A stretch of 64,000 nucleotides of DNA from Allolobophora icterica (Eukaryota; Annelida; Clitellata; Crassiclitellata; Lumbricidae). This document shows positions 33,789 through 46,900 of the stretch, one piece after another. The notes beneath the pieces were generated by a model that did no database searches, was not told the origin of the DNA, and was given only the letters and a program-made list of their open reading frames with translations. The position numbers and the translations under genes were made by a program. Position 1 is the stretch's first letter, and every line of letters begins with the position of its first letter. The stretch spans positions 70,994,890-71,058,889 of the forward strand of contig OY744604.1 of NCBI GenBank assembly GCA_963556255.1, read 5' to 3'.

Positions 33789-34232
33789 TAGGGCTGTACC
33801 GAATATTCGCTTCGTATTCGCTTCGGGGCCGAATAGTGGGCCAAATTGCTATTCGGTATTCGGCCGAATAGTAGCGGTCGGACCGAATACGAATAGTGGT
33901 CACGTGACATCTGTTTCTGCACATGGCGGCTGCCATAGCGAGTGGAGTGAACGTTAAGTAGGTGACAATTTCTAAGTTTAGTTAAATTATTTCCATTCCT
34001 AGTTTACACAGACTGACAGAAGGATGCAAAAATTAGATGTAGTTTACTGTTTACTTTCAGATTATGTATTAAATTTACTGGACTGAAACTTTTACTTACA
34101 TTCGAAATTTTGAATGTTGTCGGTAGATTTATTTTGTACACTATTCGTATTCGTATTCGTATTCGGCCGAATAGTTGGTCCAATTATTCGTATTCGGCCG
34201 AATAGTAATAATCACTATTCGGTACAGCCCTA
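33789..34232. mobile_element. hAT-type MITE, TAGGGCTGTACCGAAT ends
   Basis: Ends TAGGGCTGTACCGAATA and TATTCGGTACAGCCCTA-like are inverted. The eight-base duplication GTTATTTG is perfect (33781-33788, 34233-34240). The arms are rich in TATTCG/CGAATA units, including CGTATTCGTATTCGTATTCG near the right end. Confidence 0.92.
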
Positions 34233-34257
34233 GTTATTTGAGTTTTAAACTATTTAG

Positions 34258-34400
34258 AAATGGAATACAAGTGAGTTTCTGTCATACAACAAACCCAAAG
34301 CCGCCTGAAAATGATTCTGCAGGACACTATTGGGTTTCGGGGAAAAGTAGGTTCTTGGTTTCACCAGGACATTGGAAAAGGGCCAATTATGATCATTGTA
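34258..34400 (+). pseudogene. Relict third gene copy, exon 6-like
   Basis: After the acceptor CTATTTAG the sequence follows exon 6 (AACCCAAAGCCG..., then GHYWVSGKSRFLV and CCAGGACATTGGAAAAGG). The frame drifts from that of exon 6 beyond the core and similarity fades past 34400, although one frame stays open to 34615. Confidence 0.65.
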
Positions 34401-34930
34401 ATTGGTATTACATTTGCAAAACTGGACGCAACGTCGTCTTCATTAAGCAGATGAATGAAGAAACCGACCCGATGCTAAGGCTACTTTTAGAGTTTGCTGG
34501 TTGTTGTGTGGATCCCCCACACAGCGATCAATTTGCCACCATAAATGCACATGCATTAAATAAAAAGCAATGGGTCTTTTTTGTTTTAGCTGTGCCCAAT
34601 TTCAGGACCACCTGAAAGTACAAATGGCTAATTAATAGTGCAGTGTTCAGTTATGGACAGGCCACATTGTCGCGTAAGGCAACGCTCTATGCAATGGTTG
34701 AGCACCATTTGTTTAAACCACATAATTAAAACAGCAGCACAATTGATACTCGTCATTGTCTTATGCTGTGAGCGGATATGAGAATAATAGACGACAACGA
34801 AGTGCGCTTCTAGGCAACGGTTACTAGGGACTCTTAAACACCTTCAAAGATCGCCAGCAGGTAGATCACAGACCGCATTAGGCAGCTTTGTGGAATGATT
34901 GGTTAGCAGAAGTTTAACAATTTCTCTACG

Positions 34931-34970
34931 ATGATTTTCAAACACCTATATTCGGTTTTGCTTGGCAGTT
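34931..34970 (+). CDS. Probable signal-peptide exon of gene copy B
   Basis: ATG opens MIFKHLYSVLLGS, a short hydrophobic leader, and the exon ends in phase 1 at a strong donor T|GTAAGTAC. Phase 1 is what exon 1 at 37103 needs, giving Cys at the junction. The exon lies just outside the duplicated segment, about 2.1 kb upstream. Evidence is context and phase only; another first exon is possible. Confidence 0.45.
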
Positions 34971-37900
34971 GTAAGTACTACCTGAAATAATGTAGGATAT
35001 TAGCAAATATGAGTGAGTGAATGAGTGAGATATTGTCGTGATAAGTTCTCAGATTACAATATATTTTGCTCAGCATCCGACAGCATAGGCAGGGAAAGGA
35101 CAAATTATATCAATAAACTTGTCCCGAACCAAGAGGCTAGTCGGCTGAAAGAGTTTTATATATTAATTGTTACTTCAAATGCATAAACAAACCAGGTGAC
35201 CAGGTCTACTGTCTAGTCTACTAGCACGGCACTCATTAATTACAATATTACTATTCCTTATCTTTCAAGGTAGATATAATTTTAGGACTTTCTTGTAAAG
35301 GTAGTTCCGAAGAGTAGATTCCTTCTGTGCTCAGTGACTACCATTCAGACCCGACTTAATCTACCAATTAGTGATCGTCATTGAAATCGATAGTTAAGTA
35401 AGACTAACCTTTTTACTCAGGCCTCTGCATGACTCCGTATTAGTCTCTGACTGAGGGAGTAATAAGTAATTAAGTATATGACTCCGTATTAGTCCCTGAC
35501 TGAGGGAGTAATAAGCAGGGTTTAATCTAGTCCCCCTCTTCTGGGGGGAGGGGAAAACAAGGTTTGTGGGGGGACAACGAGCGTCCGAAGGGCGGTCGCA
35601 AAACAATGTCATATTAACAAAACTGCTCTATGTTGATGACCTTTTTGGGAATTTCATCTTACAAAAAACTTGATGATTTTTAAGGAATTCGTCTCACAAA
35701 AATTGGATGACATTTAATAAGTACTTGAAATAGAATAAAATAGTGAAATGAGATGTGGATATTTTGCATGTTAGCAGAGTGCTTTCTTGTAATACAGCTT
35801 ATCACATCTTACACATATTTTGTCATTATACTGTGTTTGTTACAACACGTATTTTTAAGTTTTTGAAACAAAATAATTATTGCTATGCAAATGACATTGT
35901 AGATTTTTTCAGTGCTCTCGGAAATGCAGCTCCAGGTATATCTTTGCGTTACAATATACATTATGTAGGTCAAGAGAACTGGTATCAGTCCTGCATACTA
36001 CACAGCACGTTTTGAAATAGAATAGAGCTCTATGTGTCCGAGAAAAGTTGATGACCTTTTTTTTCTTTTTTTTTTTTAGTCATCACCTTCTTTTACAACT
36101 TTTCTCGGGTCTCCCAACCAATAACAAGGGGTCATTCAACAATAATGTCATACCTTTCTCATTATACTACTGGGACAAATCTTTAAATTCTTGCAACATT
36201 TGTCCCACTAGTTGTACTTTATACATACATTGCCTGGGACAAATCGCTCTGACTACTGGGACAAATCCTAAGACTACTGGGACATTTGTCCCACTAGTTA
36301 TACAGTTAAAATATGCCCTGCATTAATAACTTCCAATATTTTAGCGAACAGCTTTGTTAATGGCAGTACTACAATGCCTAGATTTTTCCAGTGATTTACC
36401 TTTGATGCTAGGGTTAAAATGCTGATACGGAACAACGAATTTGAATAGTTACTGACTGTTCTTAAAGTGAAGGTCCATTAATTATGTATTTTTACAATGC
36501 TATATCATGCGATCTATATTTTAAAGCCAACTTCGGATAACTTAGGTCATGCACATTGCAATACAATGAAACATTGTCTAATTTGTTTACATGTAATATA
36601 GTATAATTACGATATATTAGGCATCAACGATATAGATTTTAAAAGAAATTTAAGTCCAAAATTTGTAATTCGGAAAGGGTCTATCCGAAGGCCCAGAATG
36701 AAAGTCTAAGTCCCACAATGTCTACGGTAAACGGCTTATTTGCTATTAATATTATGTGCTGGTCTAGGAAGTGCATATCACTAATACACATACATACTAT
36801 AGTGAACATAGCTGTATGGTGCAAAGCTTTTGGTATAAGCCATGTACAAAAATTCTGCCGATAATTACGCAATAAGAGACCAGAAATAGATATGAGCTTA
36901 GGAGCTTGACCAGTCCATAACTTTCTTTTCATTTGATATTTATAAGGTTATCATTATAGTACACAACTGTGAAGCACATCATGCAGTGAGGCTAGGAAGC
37001 CCTTGTTAATTTTATGTTGCCAAGAATTGTGAGAATTAGTCGAACTATTGTCGAATAACTCTAGCACGGTGAACTAATTGGATGATATTTTTTATATCCG
37101 AGGTTATTTCACCACAACAACCAACGGTTATTCCTATGTTCAGACTGGAGTGAACCTGAAGGGAAAACAAAGTTTGGTCTTTCAAGTCCAGTCAGTATCC
37201 GATGCTCAGGTTGCTTTAGTGACAACTGCAGGCGATTACACCCATGACATGTACGAAATCGTATTCGATAGTGGAAATCCAACATCGACTCTGATTAGGT
37301 GAGCGATTGTCTTTCATTAGGATAAAGTTCCTCTTCACTACCAAGGGATTCAGGGTGTGGTCTTGCTTAGAACCAAAAATCGATCGAATCTTTGGACACT
37401 GTGGCCGATTGGCTGTAGCGCTCGTCTTGAGAGATGCGGGGGTTCGAGGCTTCCTGGGGGAAGGGTAACTGTGTGGGGATCTTGAGCAAGTCTTTAACTA
37501 ACAATTGCTCGACACCATCAATTGATGTTTTGTCAGTAGATAAAGGCTCTTAATAAATGAATGATGATGATCACGATAATAATGATAATGATTATTATAA
37601 TCGTTACTTTCTGCAATACAATACAGATAGTAAATTCCAGATTAGACTAAAGAGTGGTAAGATTAATAAAACGCACTGCACTGTAAGTAAGTAAGTAAGT
37701 AATCTTTTATTAGTACAAAACAAACGCTCATACTTTACAACAATACATACAAAAAGATCACAAAAAGATCACAATATCAGAAAGACTGTAACCAGTGCTC
37801 GAAATGGACGGAACGCACCGGAACGCCGTTCCGGTTCGTCAAATGCATCCGTATGATCGTTCCCTTTCGTCCAGATATATTATTGTGAAAATACTATGAA

Positions 37901-40900
37901 ATTAACGTTTTTATTGTCCTCTCTTTGACTAGCGTTCCGTTTCGTAAAATTGTCCATTTCGAGCACTGACTGTAACACAGTTTAAACACAAGAAATATTA
38001 TAAACAATTCTATAATGTCTTATTTACATTCATATACAATATTATAAACAATTCGATAATGTCTTATTTACATACATAGGCTATCTATAACTAAAGTTAT
38101 GATCTAAGGAACATAAGCATTACTATGGTCTACAAAAAGAGCCAGAACAGGTACTAGAACCAGCATTAACCCAGTTTTTATAGCTGCACAGTGAGCGAAT
38201 GATGAAGGATTTCTTATGCAGCAATGTATTAAAGTGCGGTAATTCAAATGCATGTCCCCTTTTTCGTAATTTGAATTTATAAAGGTGCTCAGCAGGCAGT
38301 GATTGGTGAAGACAGTGTTGGGGTGACTGGATGCTTTTAAAGAACTTCAATTCAATTTTTTCAATTCAATTTTTTGACATAAGAACAGCGCTTTCCAAGT
38401 GTTTATTGCACTGCATGGGCTTCAACTGTTTTAATCTGAGACTGTTTTCACATGTATTCAAGGAACGTTACATTATCTGGCAAAGTCGGAACCATTACGC
38501 GCAATGCGGTTTTGTCAAATGGCAATGTACCCGTGTGGCTGTGGATCTCTTGGGCAAGCGGAACATTAACCATTGGAGCAGGCAACGTAACAGGACAGAA
38601 TCTGATGCTCTATTACCCAGAAAACATCCGGATCGCAAATGTGTCAACCGCAGCAGTCAGTTCCTACTCTGGTGCATCTGCCAACTGGAAAATTCCACTG
38701 AATCAAAGCGCAGGTAAGATGTGACATAGGCTATTCTATCCGAAATTGAGGTCATCCCCTGATAGGCTACTATATTGAGGCTTATGATTATTTATTACTT
38801 TACTTAGCGCCACTATATGCAATGTCTAAGCATTAATCGATGACGCTAAGCAATAACGCATGGAGGTGCTCAAGACAGGGTCTCGCATGTCACATAATTT
38901 AAAAATCGGCTTAAATACTGAACTAAGCAGGCTACATTTAGACGACTAAGCAAACTACATTGTAGTCGAATCTGTAGAATATTCGTACAATTGGTAGAAC
39001 ATTCCCAGACCTTGATTTTTTCAATTTCGCAAATTCTGTAACATATTACGATGCCGCGCTGATATGTTTGTTAAACCGTACTCTGATTATGAATTTGATA
39101 ACTGATTGGTCTTCTCGTTTTGTGTAACCACTTGATGGAAATTACGTTTCTACTAAATTCGTTTCTGAGGAATGTTCTGCATATAATGCAATTTGCTTGT
39201 TACTCTTGTGAATTGGTTAAACCTCACGGATGGTTTCAGAAGCGTGACACTCACCTGTATGCGATCATAAAAGTACACTTAGTAAAGGAGCAGTTTGAAG
39301 TTTCAACGCAGTGAGTGTCTAGGCAGAAACATTAAAGATTGCACACAGGAGTGGAGACTAGTAGGGCAGTCAATTATATACATAATGTGTGAACTATTCG
39401 ACATTTTAACGTCAAATTTTACTTTTTTTTCTGGAATAAAACTGCCTGAATGGAAAGTTTCAAGGGTCTATATGCGAATGAAGTTGCTAATAGAACGAAC
39501 AACACCTGAAGATACGAAGTTAAATAACTGAAGTCAGACTCGAAAGGCACCGGAAGTGCTATGGGTGCGACCGTAGGGGTAGGGATACCGATGCAGTTTA
39601 ACAGACCCTTACGCTGCCCGTTTACAATCAGCTGAAGTAAAACTTATTTCATTAAAATAATTTTCTGCATTTCTGCAAAAGCATGTTCATGCGGGGTCTA
39701 TGATATCAATTTCTCTTCTATCGACAGATGATGCGCACTATTCACCATTACAAGAAGTCTTTGATGATGATGATATTAGTAAGTCACCGTCTATTCATAC
39801 TTTTTTTCAGATCATGGAGTCGAGAGGACACGCATTATGAGCATACAATTCTAATTTAATTTTGCTGGTATAGAAAGATTAATCATTATAAAGAAGCAAT
39901 AGGTCTTGGAAATTTCATTGTTCATTAGTTATTCTTAAAGAAAAAACTTAAAAAATTTAATGCAAAACTGTTTACGTAGTCCACGATTTCAGGCAGATTT
40001 GTAAAAATCACAAAATAGAACATTTCCACTGAATCAAATAAGGATGTTAACAGCATACAAAGCAGGTTATTTAAAATATCAGCCCTCTTATAATATGCCT
40101 TTCAATTTTTGCTATTTTTACATAAGACTTACTATACTTAGATGCCTTTGAAACCCACAGTACGTATACGCAGTCAATAAATCCAGGGTTTACAGTAGTG
40201 GTAAAATTAGAGGTTAGTACACGCAACCGGTGAGAAGCGGCGTCACTAGGGCTGGTGTCACCATAAAAAATGTGATGACCTTATTTTAGGAATTCGCCTG
40301 AGAAAAATCGAAGACCTTTCTCATAAAATTCTTGACCTTTTTAGGAATTCGTCTCTGAAAAAGTTGATGACCTTTTTTTAGTCATTCGTCCTCAAAATCT
40401 TTCATTACCTTCCTTTTTGGTGGAAATTTCATTAATCATATGGCTATACGGTCTCTAGAGAGGTAAGCATACGCTGTATACCCGCGTGTACCCTCGCTAC
40501 AGCCATGAGTATACGCTGTCTAGAGGTGAATATACGCTGTATATACCCGCGTATACCCTCGACTACAGCCCTGAATAAGTCTGAGCAGTGGATTAATGTT
40601 TACTATAAGTCCGAGACGTAGTTAAGGAGATGCCATGATAAAGTATGTTAGAAAGTTATTTCAGTGTCAATAATGAATTGAAAGTCAGCCTTTTTGTTGA
40701 CATGTTGGTTCCATCAGTGTGATTCTCGTTAACGTTAACGATAACGAAAATGTTCGTTAACGAACAAAAAATGATTTCGTTAACGATAACTAAGCTTATA
40801 ACTGTAACTGAAAAATATCATTAACTATAACTATAGGCCTAACTATAGGCCTAACTATAGCGAAAATAACATTAACGAAAATTCATCGCTATTTTCGTTA

Positions 40901-43900
40901 ACGAAATAAAAAGTGCAATATCGATGAACATGAGCATGTGAAAATGCGCTACAACATCCTATGTTCGCTCCGAATTTTGGATTTGGGCTTCTACTTCCAA
41001 TTTTTTTTCTATCCGTCATCATCAAGTCCAGCAGCATCTCGCAAGGTCTTCTTCTCGTTGTCTTGCCCTCCGTTCTTACCTCTATGATAGTTCTCAGTAT
41101 CTGACCACTCCAATGCCTCTATCTCCCACTTATTGCTGCCATCAGCGATTTTTTCTGTTCCACCTTCTTTGCACTTTGTACTTCTTTGTTTGTTTTATGT
41201 TTTGTCCGAGTATATGTCTCCATCTACCGCCGTATCCGCATCTCACACGCCTTTAACCTAGTGATGTCCTCCTTTCCGATAGTCCATGACAACCTTAGTG
41301 CAATTTAATATCAAAAGAACGACGAAGATTTTATAAGTTTAGTATTACGTTAATAGAGGTTCCAGGGGCTTTCACCTCCGGACGTTTCTTCTCCGGACGT
41401 TTCACCTCTAGTGGTTTTCACATTAAAAAATGCAATTCAGAAAGGAATTTTAGCGACATTGAATCGTTAGCTTCAGTTCTGGGTTTGGATCCATAATTCT
41501 GTAAATATACACATGTATATATGATTTAAATAATTTTCAGTGATTTTAAATAATGTAATGTTATTGTATTATTATGTCATTACAGCTCTGTTTCATTTCA
41601 TTACTTTAATTACCTGCCATACTGCAATTAAACTTTAACAAAGTGAAGCTGAATATGTTCCAAACATATATTTCTATATTGTACCTTTTAATAAAGTTGT
41701 TTGCGTTACTTGATCACTGGCTTATAATGCGAACTGGTGAAAGCCCCTAGAGGTGAATCGTCCCGATGTGAAACGTCCGGAGGTGAAAGCCTCTGAAACC
41801 CAATGTAGTAGGCCCATGTTGTATTGAACACACAATGCTGTATTGAACACACAATGGGCACCTTCGTCCCTTCGGTTTTTTCTTAATTTTATTCTAAACT
41901 TGAATTGTTGTTTTCGTTTGATTTTTAGTTTGCGATCCGACTGTCTGCAAAGGTAAACAACCAGTGTTATGTCGCGACTTCGCTCTTTGAAGTTTCTTTA
42001 TAGCTGCTTAAAAAAATGTGGTGTTGAATATTTTCCTTGGATTGTCTTCAGATTTTCACTTTCTACCTAAGTTCGAATTAGCAGCTTTGTACATAATACG
42101 CTGCGCAACATTACAAAAACTGAAAATTTTTATTCAAACGTTTCAGGGCACAAGCTTAGTCACTAAGCTGTAATGTCATTAGCCTTCCTCTGTGCTGTTT
42201 TAAGGCCGAATTTTAGGGTCGTCACGTCATTCTCCACGACTCCAGTCCGAGAGTGGCTTTAGATCGGCCACACTGCCTTCTCCAGTCACTCGGGCCTATT
42301 CCATTAGGGTTTCTCGAGGGAGGGCTCTCCATAGTCCACGTCTTCCTGAGTTCGTAAGACGTACCCATTAAAAGCTTAATCTATGTATCTTGAGAGTTAA
42401 TACTCACTTACCACGTGTATACACACATATATACATAGGCTACATAAATGCATATATAGGGCCTACGTGGGGCGTGGTGGTTCAGTGGTAAGTTCGGCGC
42501 CTTGTGACCGGAGGGTTGCAGGTTCGAATCCCACTCTAGCCGCTGCGTACGGACCTTGGGCATAAATGGGCAAGTTCTTCACTCGCAATTGTTCGTGGCG
42601 CGTCGGCGTGAAAATTCCGGCACAGTATCAAATGCTGTAGTCGGGAGCGCCTCTGAGTAGTAGTTGACTTCGAGAGGCGCTATAGAAATATCCGGAATAA
42701 ATAAAAATAAATATATACACATCGACGCCAGCTGAGCGCGATTTCTCGTACTTGAAACTTCATCTAGAAACAGTATATCTTTTAGTAAACAAGCTGTTAA
42801 CGCATCTGAACCCAATTTACGTGACACTAGTTTAGAGTAGTTAGAAAGTCTGCAACCAGCTTTCGAGACCTGCAATATGAAAGTTTTGTAACAATACATG
42901 ATATTACATTGCGTACATTCTTATATACATATGTGGCTTGCATAAACACTCACGTAAGTCTACATAGTTTTGCATACTTCAAGTTTTTACATACTCACTT
43001 ATACACTTGTTTACATACTTACATGGCAACATATAAATGTACGTTCAGCTATGCGTGCGTCTACAACTGATTTTCACTACCTGGCCTCAGATTATACTTC
43101 ACGGGTTTCTGCAGCTGGTTTTTTCATTTCACAATTGGAGCCATTCTGCGTGCGACAACTCAGGGCGTCCTTAACTTTGCAGCAACAACAATCATGCTAA
43201 GGTGGTTCGCTTTTGCTGAAGACTGAAACGTCTAACATGTACGTTTTAATTATGCCATAAGTAGACATTTGAACGATTTGGGATAGCATTAGGCTAAGCA
43301 AGAATGTTCCTTGAGGCGCATTCACTTGACTGACTGAATCCATAATATATGGTCCAGGCTATTAGAGCCGTTAAACCAAAATGCCTTCTATTCAATAATG
43401 ATGATGATGAAGATGATGATGATGATGATGATAATGTTGTTGTTGATGATGATGATGTATGCATACACGCATACATACATGCATACATATTTGCATACAT
43501 GCATACGTGCAAACATGTCTGCATACATGTATAGTTGCATACGTGCATAAAATTTAATGCATGCATAAAAAATGCATACATACGCATATATCCAAAGGTC
43601 ATGGTAAGGAATGAAGTTGAAGGAATTAGATATCATGTTTTCTGAACTGTTTTTGGCTTGATCGTTTGTCTTAGATGTAGTCTTTCCAGCGCTGTCTGGA
43701 CAGCTGGTCGACTTAGACATTATTTTGGCTGGTAGAACGTCGTTTAAATTCCAAGTGAATGACTACAACAGTTACTTCGAGATTTCTCTGCTATCGCCTC
43801 AAAATAGCTATAGGTTCCGATACGTTCCGCCTGAAATGCGCATATTCAAGTGAGCAGCTCTAACATTAATTTAAATGAGACACATTCGATGGAGTAGATA

Positions 43901-46900
43901 TTTAGCTTTAAGTTTTAACCATCTTTCTACGACTTCTTTGAACTCTACCCCTTCCAACTTTGATTCTGGGGGCTGGCCATTGTTAAAATGTGTGTGGATT
44001 TAGATGGCAATGGATATATATGTTACAGGGAATGTGTATTTTCAGGGAATATGTATATTCCCTGAAAATTTCAGGGTATATGTATATTCCCTGATTCATT
44101 CAGGGAATGTATACATTCCCTGAAAAAACCAGGGTATATACATATTCCCTGAAATCTTCAAGTGATTTCTATACACATTCCCTGAAAGCTTTCAAAGACA
44201 TATCCTGAAGAGCTGACAGCTGACACAAAATTTTATTAACTCTAGCATGTTTTAAAAGAAGTTCGTGCACGTACATCTGTTAAGTCTTTTAATAATTGTC
44301 ACATAATGTGTGTCTTGTAGGGTTATAATTGGTCGCTAATTGGAAGGTTCTATCACTGCGTACCTCCTTTGATGCGCATATGCCCCCATATTAATCAATA
44401 TTAATATGTAATTATGCATTTCACATTAGCTTTGAAGTGTTAATAATCAGTTGATTAGTTTGTTATTGTTATAATTAGTAGCTATTTGGTAGCGAATTGG
44501 AAGTTAATCGTCCTACGTACCTCCTTTGATGTGCAAACGCCCATAATATTTATGTTCAATACCTGTACGTAAATATAGGATCAAATCTTCAGAATAAACA
44601 ACATCTCACTTCATAGAAGAAAGTTTTTTTTCCCGTTAAGTATAAAATGGCCCTGAACTGAGTGCCATACAAGACACACAAGCTTTTGCAGCGATCGAGT
44701 TAAGAGTCAAGAAGAAAACTTCAGTAGAGGTAGGCAAAGCATGTTGTGTTATGGATTTCAATCTCGTTTTCAATCTAAAGTGAAATGTAACAGTAGATAC
44801 CATGCAAATCTATCATGCGACAATAAGGCTTGATTATTATACGAACGGTTGATGTCATACGACATTATGTGACAATTATTATAAGACTTAACAGATGTAC
44901 GTGCACGAACTTCTTTTAAAACATGCTAGAGTTAATAAAATTTTGTGTCAGCTGTCAGCTCTTCAGGATATGTCGCTGTGTCGTTGAAAGCTTCAGGGAA
45001 TGTGTATAGAAATCACTTGAAGATTTCAGGGAATATGTATATACCCTGGTTTTTTTAGGGAATGTATACATTCCCTGAATGAATCAGGGAATATACATAT
45101 ACCCTGAAATTTTCAGGGAATATACATATTCCCTGAAAATACACATTTGAGTTAACATATACAATCCTTTACAACAAAGCATTAACATTGTGAACACTAT
45201 TCTGCCTAGTCTAAACTATCCATATTAAGTAAATTCGCCAGATAAACCTCCAGCAATAGACTAAGAGCAATCTCATTCTCAATTTCAAGACATGCTTAAG
45301 AATTGGAAGTTCAAGCTATATGTAATTTCATTCTAATCATATTCATATCGAGACCACTATCATTATATGCATCTGAATCATTTAGGGATGTACAGGGGAA
45401 GGCTTACTATAAAGTTTTAAACGCAAAGCCATCTGCTAATGGATCGCCAGGATACTACTGGATTTCATGGAAGAATGGGTTGTTCGTCTTCGGTTTCGGA
45501 CAGGACATTGGAAAAGGATCACTTATGGTCCACAACGACGATCAACCTGTAGACATTCACAATGCCACCACAAGCCTGTATGGAACTCTGAGTGTTCCAT
45601 TCCGTTACTACGTCGGAGTAACAGGTTTGTATAACGGTTTCATACATCGGATGGTATCCTGCAAACATATTTCCTATACTTTGCCAAATATTGACGAAGC
45701 AGACGACTTTATGTGCATAAATGGCAATTGGCATTTAAATTTTCTTTATTCGTAATCGTAATCGTAATCGCCAAACTTCTGAGCGCCATTTGAATTGAAG
45801 GCCAAGCTCAGGGCACCAACCTATTCACTAGCGCTCTACCAATACGATCTATTAGTTTTGATTGAGGAATATTCAACCATAATGAGTATAATCTATAACA
45901 CTGGTCAACAATGATTTTATTGCCGATTATATTAGAGCGATTTTAGGGTAAACCTGTGGTGCTGATTCCGAATATGGAGTCGGTTTTGCTAGATTGGCTC
46001 TAGTTTTTGAGTTATTCGACTAATTATGAGAATTTAATGGTTAAACGGAGCACAGTAACAAATCGTATTGAAATTGTCTGAAATTTTGTACCAAAGTGCA
46101 CACATAAAATACATAATGGCATTGTCTTCGGTCTGATAACATTTAAACATGGTAAGCTGATAAAAATCACAATTTTTAGACTTTACTAAGGCTTTTGACA
46201 CTGTCAGACACTCTTCCCTGGCCGACCAACTGGCCATTGCACTAAGTTCCATGGTATCTCATCATCCCTGGCCTGAATTAATGCAAGTATAATACAGGGC
46301 TCCGGCATGGGTTCCACCAATTTTGTTGTAGCCATGTCTGGGTTAAAACCTCTCTACCACTTTAATCGCATCTTCAAATATGCAGATGACTGCTATCTTC
46401 TCATACTGGCTTCTAATATATTCACCACTGTTGCAGAACATGATCACATAAATGCCTGGGCCCAGAGATGCAATCTTCATCTTAACCATTCTAAATCCAG
46501 CGACATTATCTTCACCAAGTCCAAGACGATCCTTAGGCCTAAATCCTATCCACCACCTATTTGCGGAATCTCAAGGGTCTCTTCATTAAAAATATTGGGA
46601 ATTGAAATAACCGATAAGTTTGAATTCTCTCCTTATATCCAAAAACTGAGCATAAAGGCTAAACAATCCCTTTACGCTCATCGTATCTTGATTTCTCTTG
46701 GGCTCTCGGGCCCCAGGCTTCATGACGTGATACGGGCTACCACTATATGCTATGCTGTTCCCAGGTATGGTTGCTTTGCCAACAAGCAGCAACTTGATCA
46801 TTTGGGCGCAATTATTCGTAAGTTGGTTCGTCTTGGCTCCCTCCCTCCTTCTTTTCCTACTTTTGAGGAAATCTGCAAAAAGCTGATCGTGGTCTCGACC

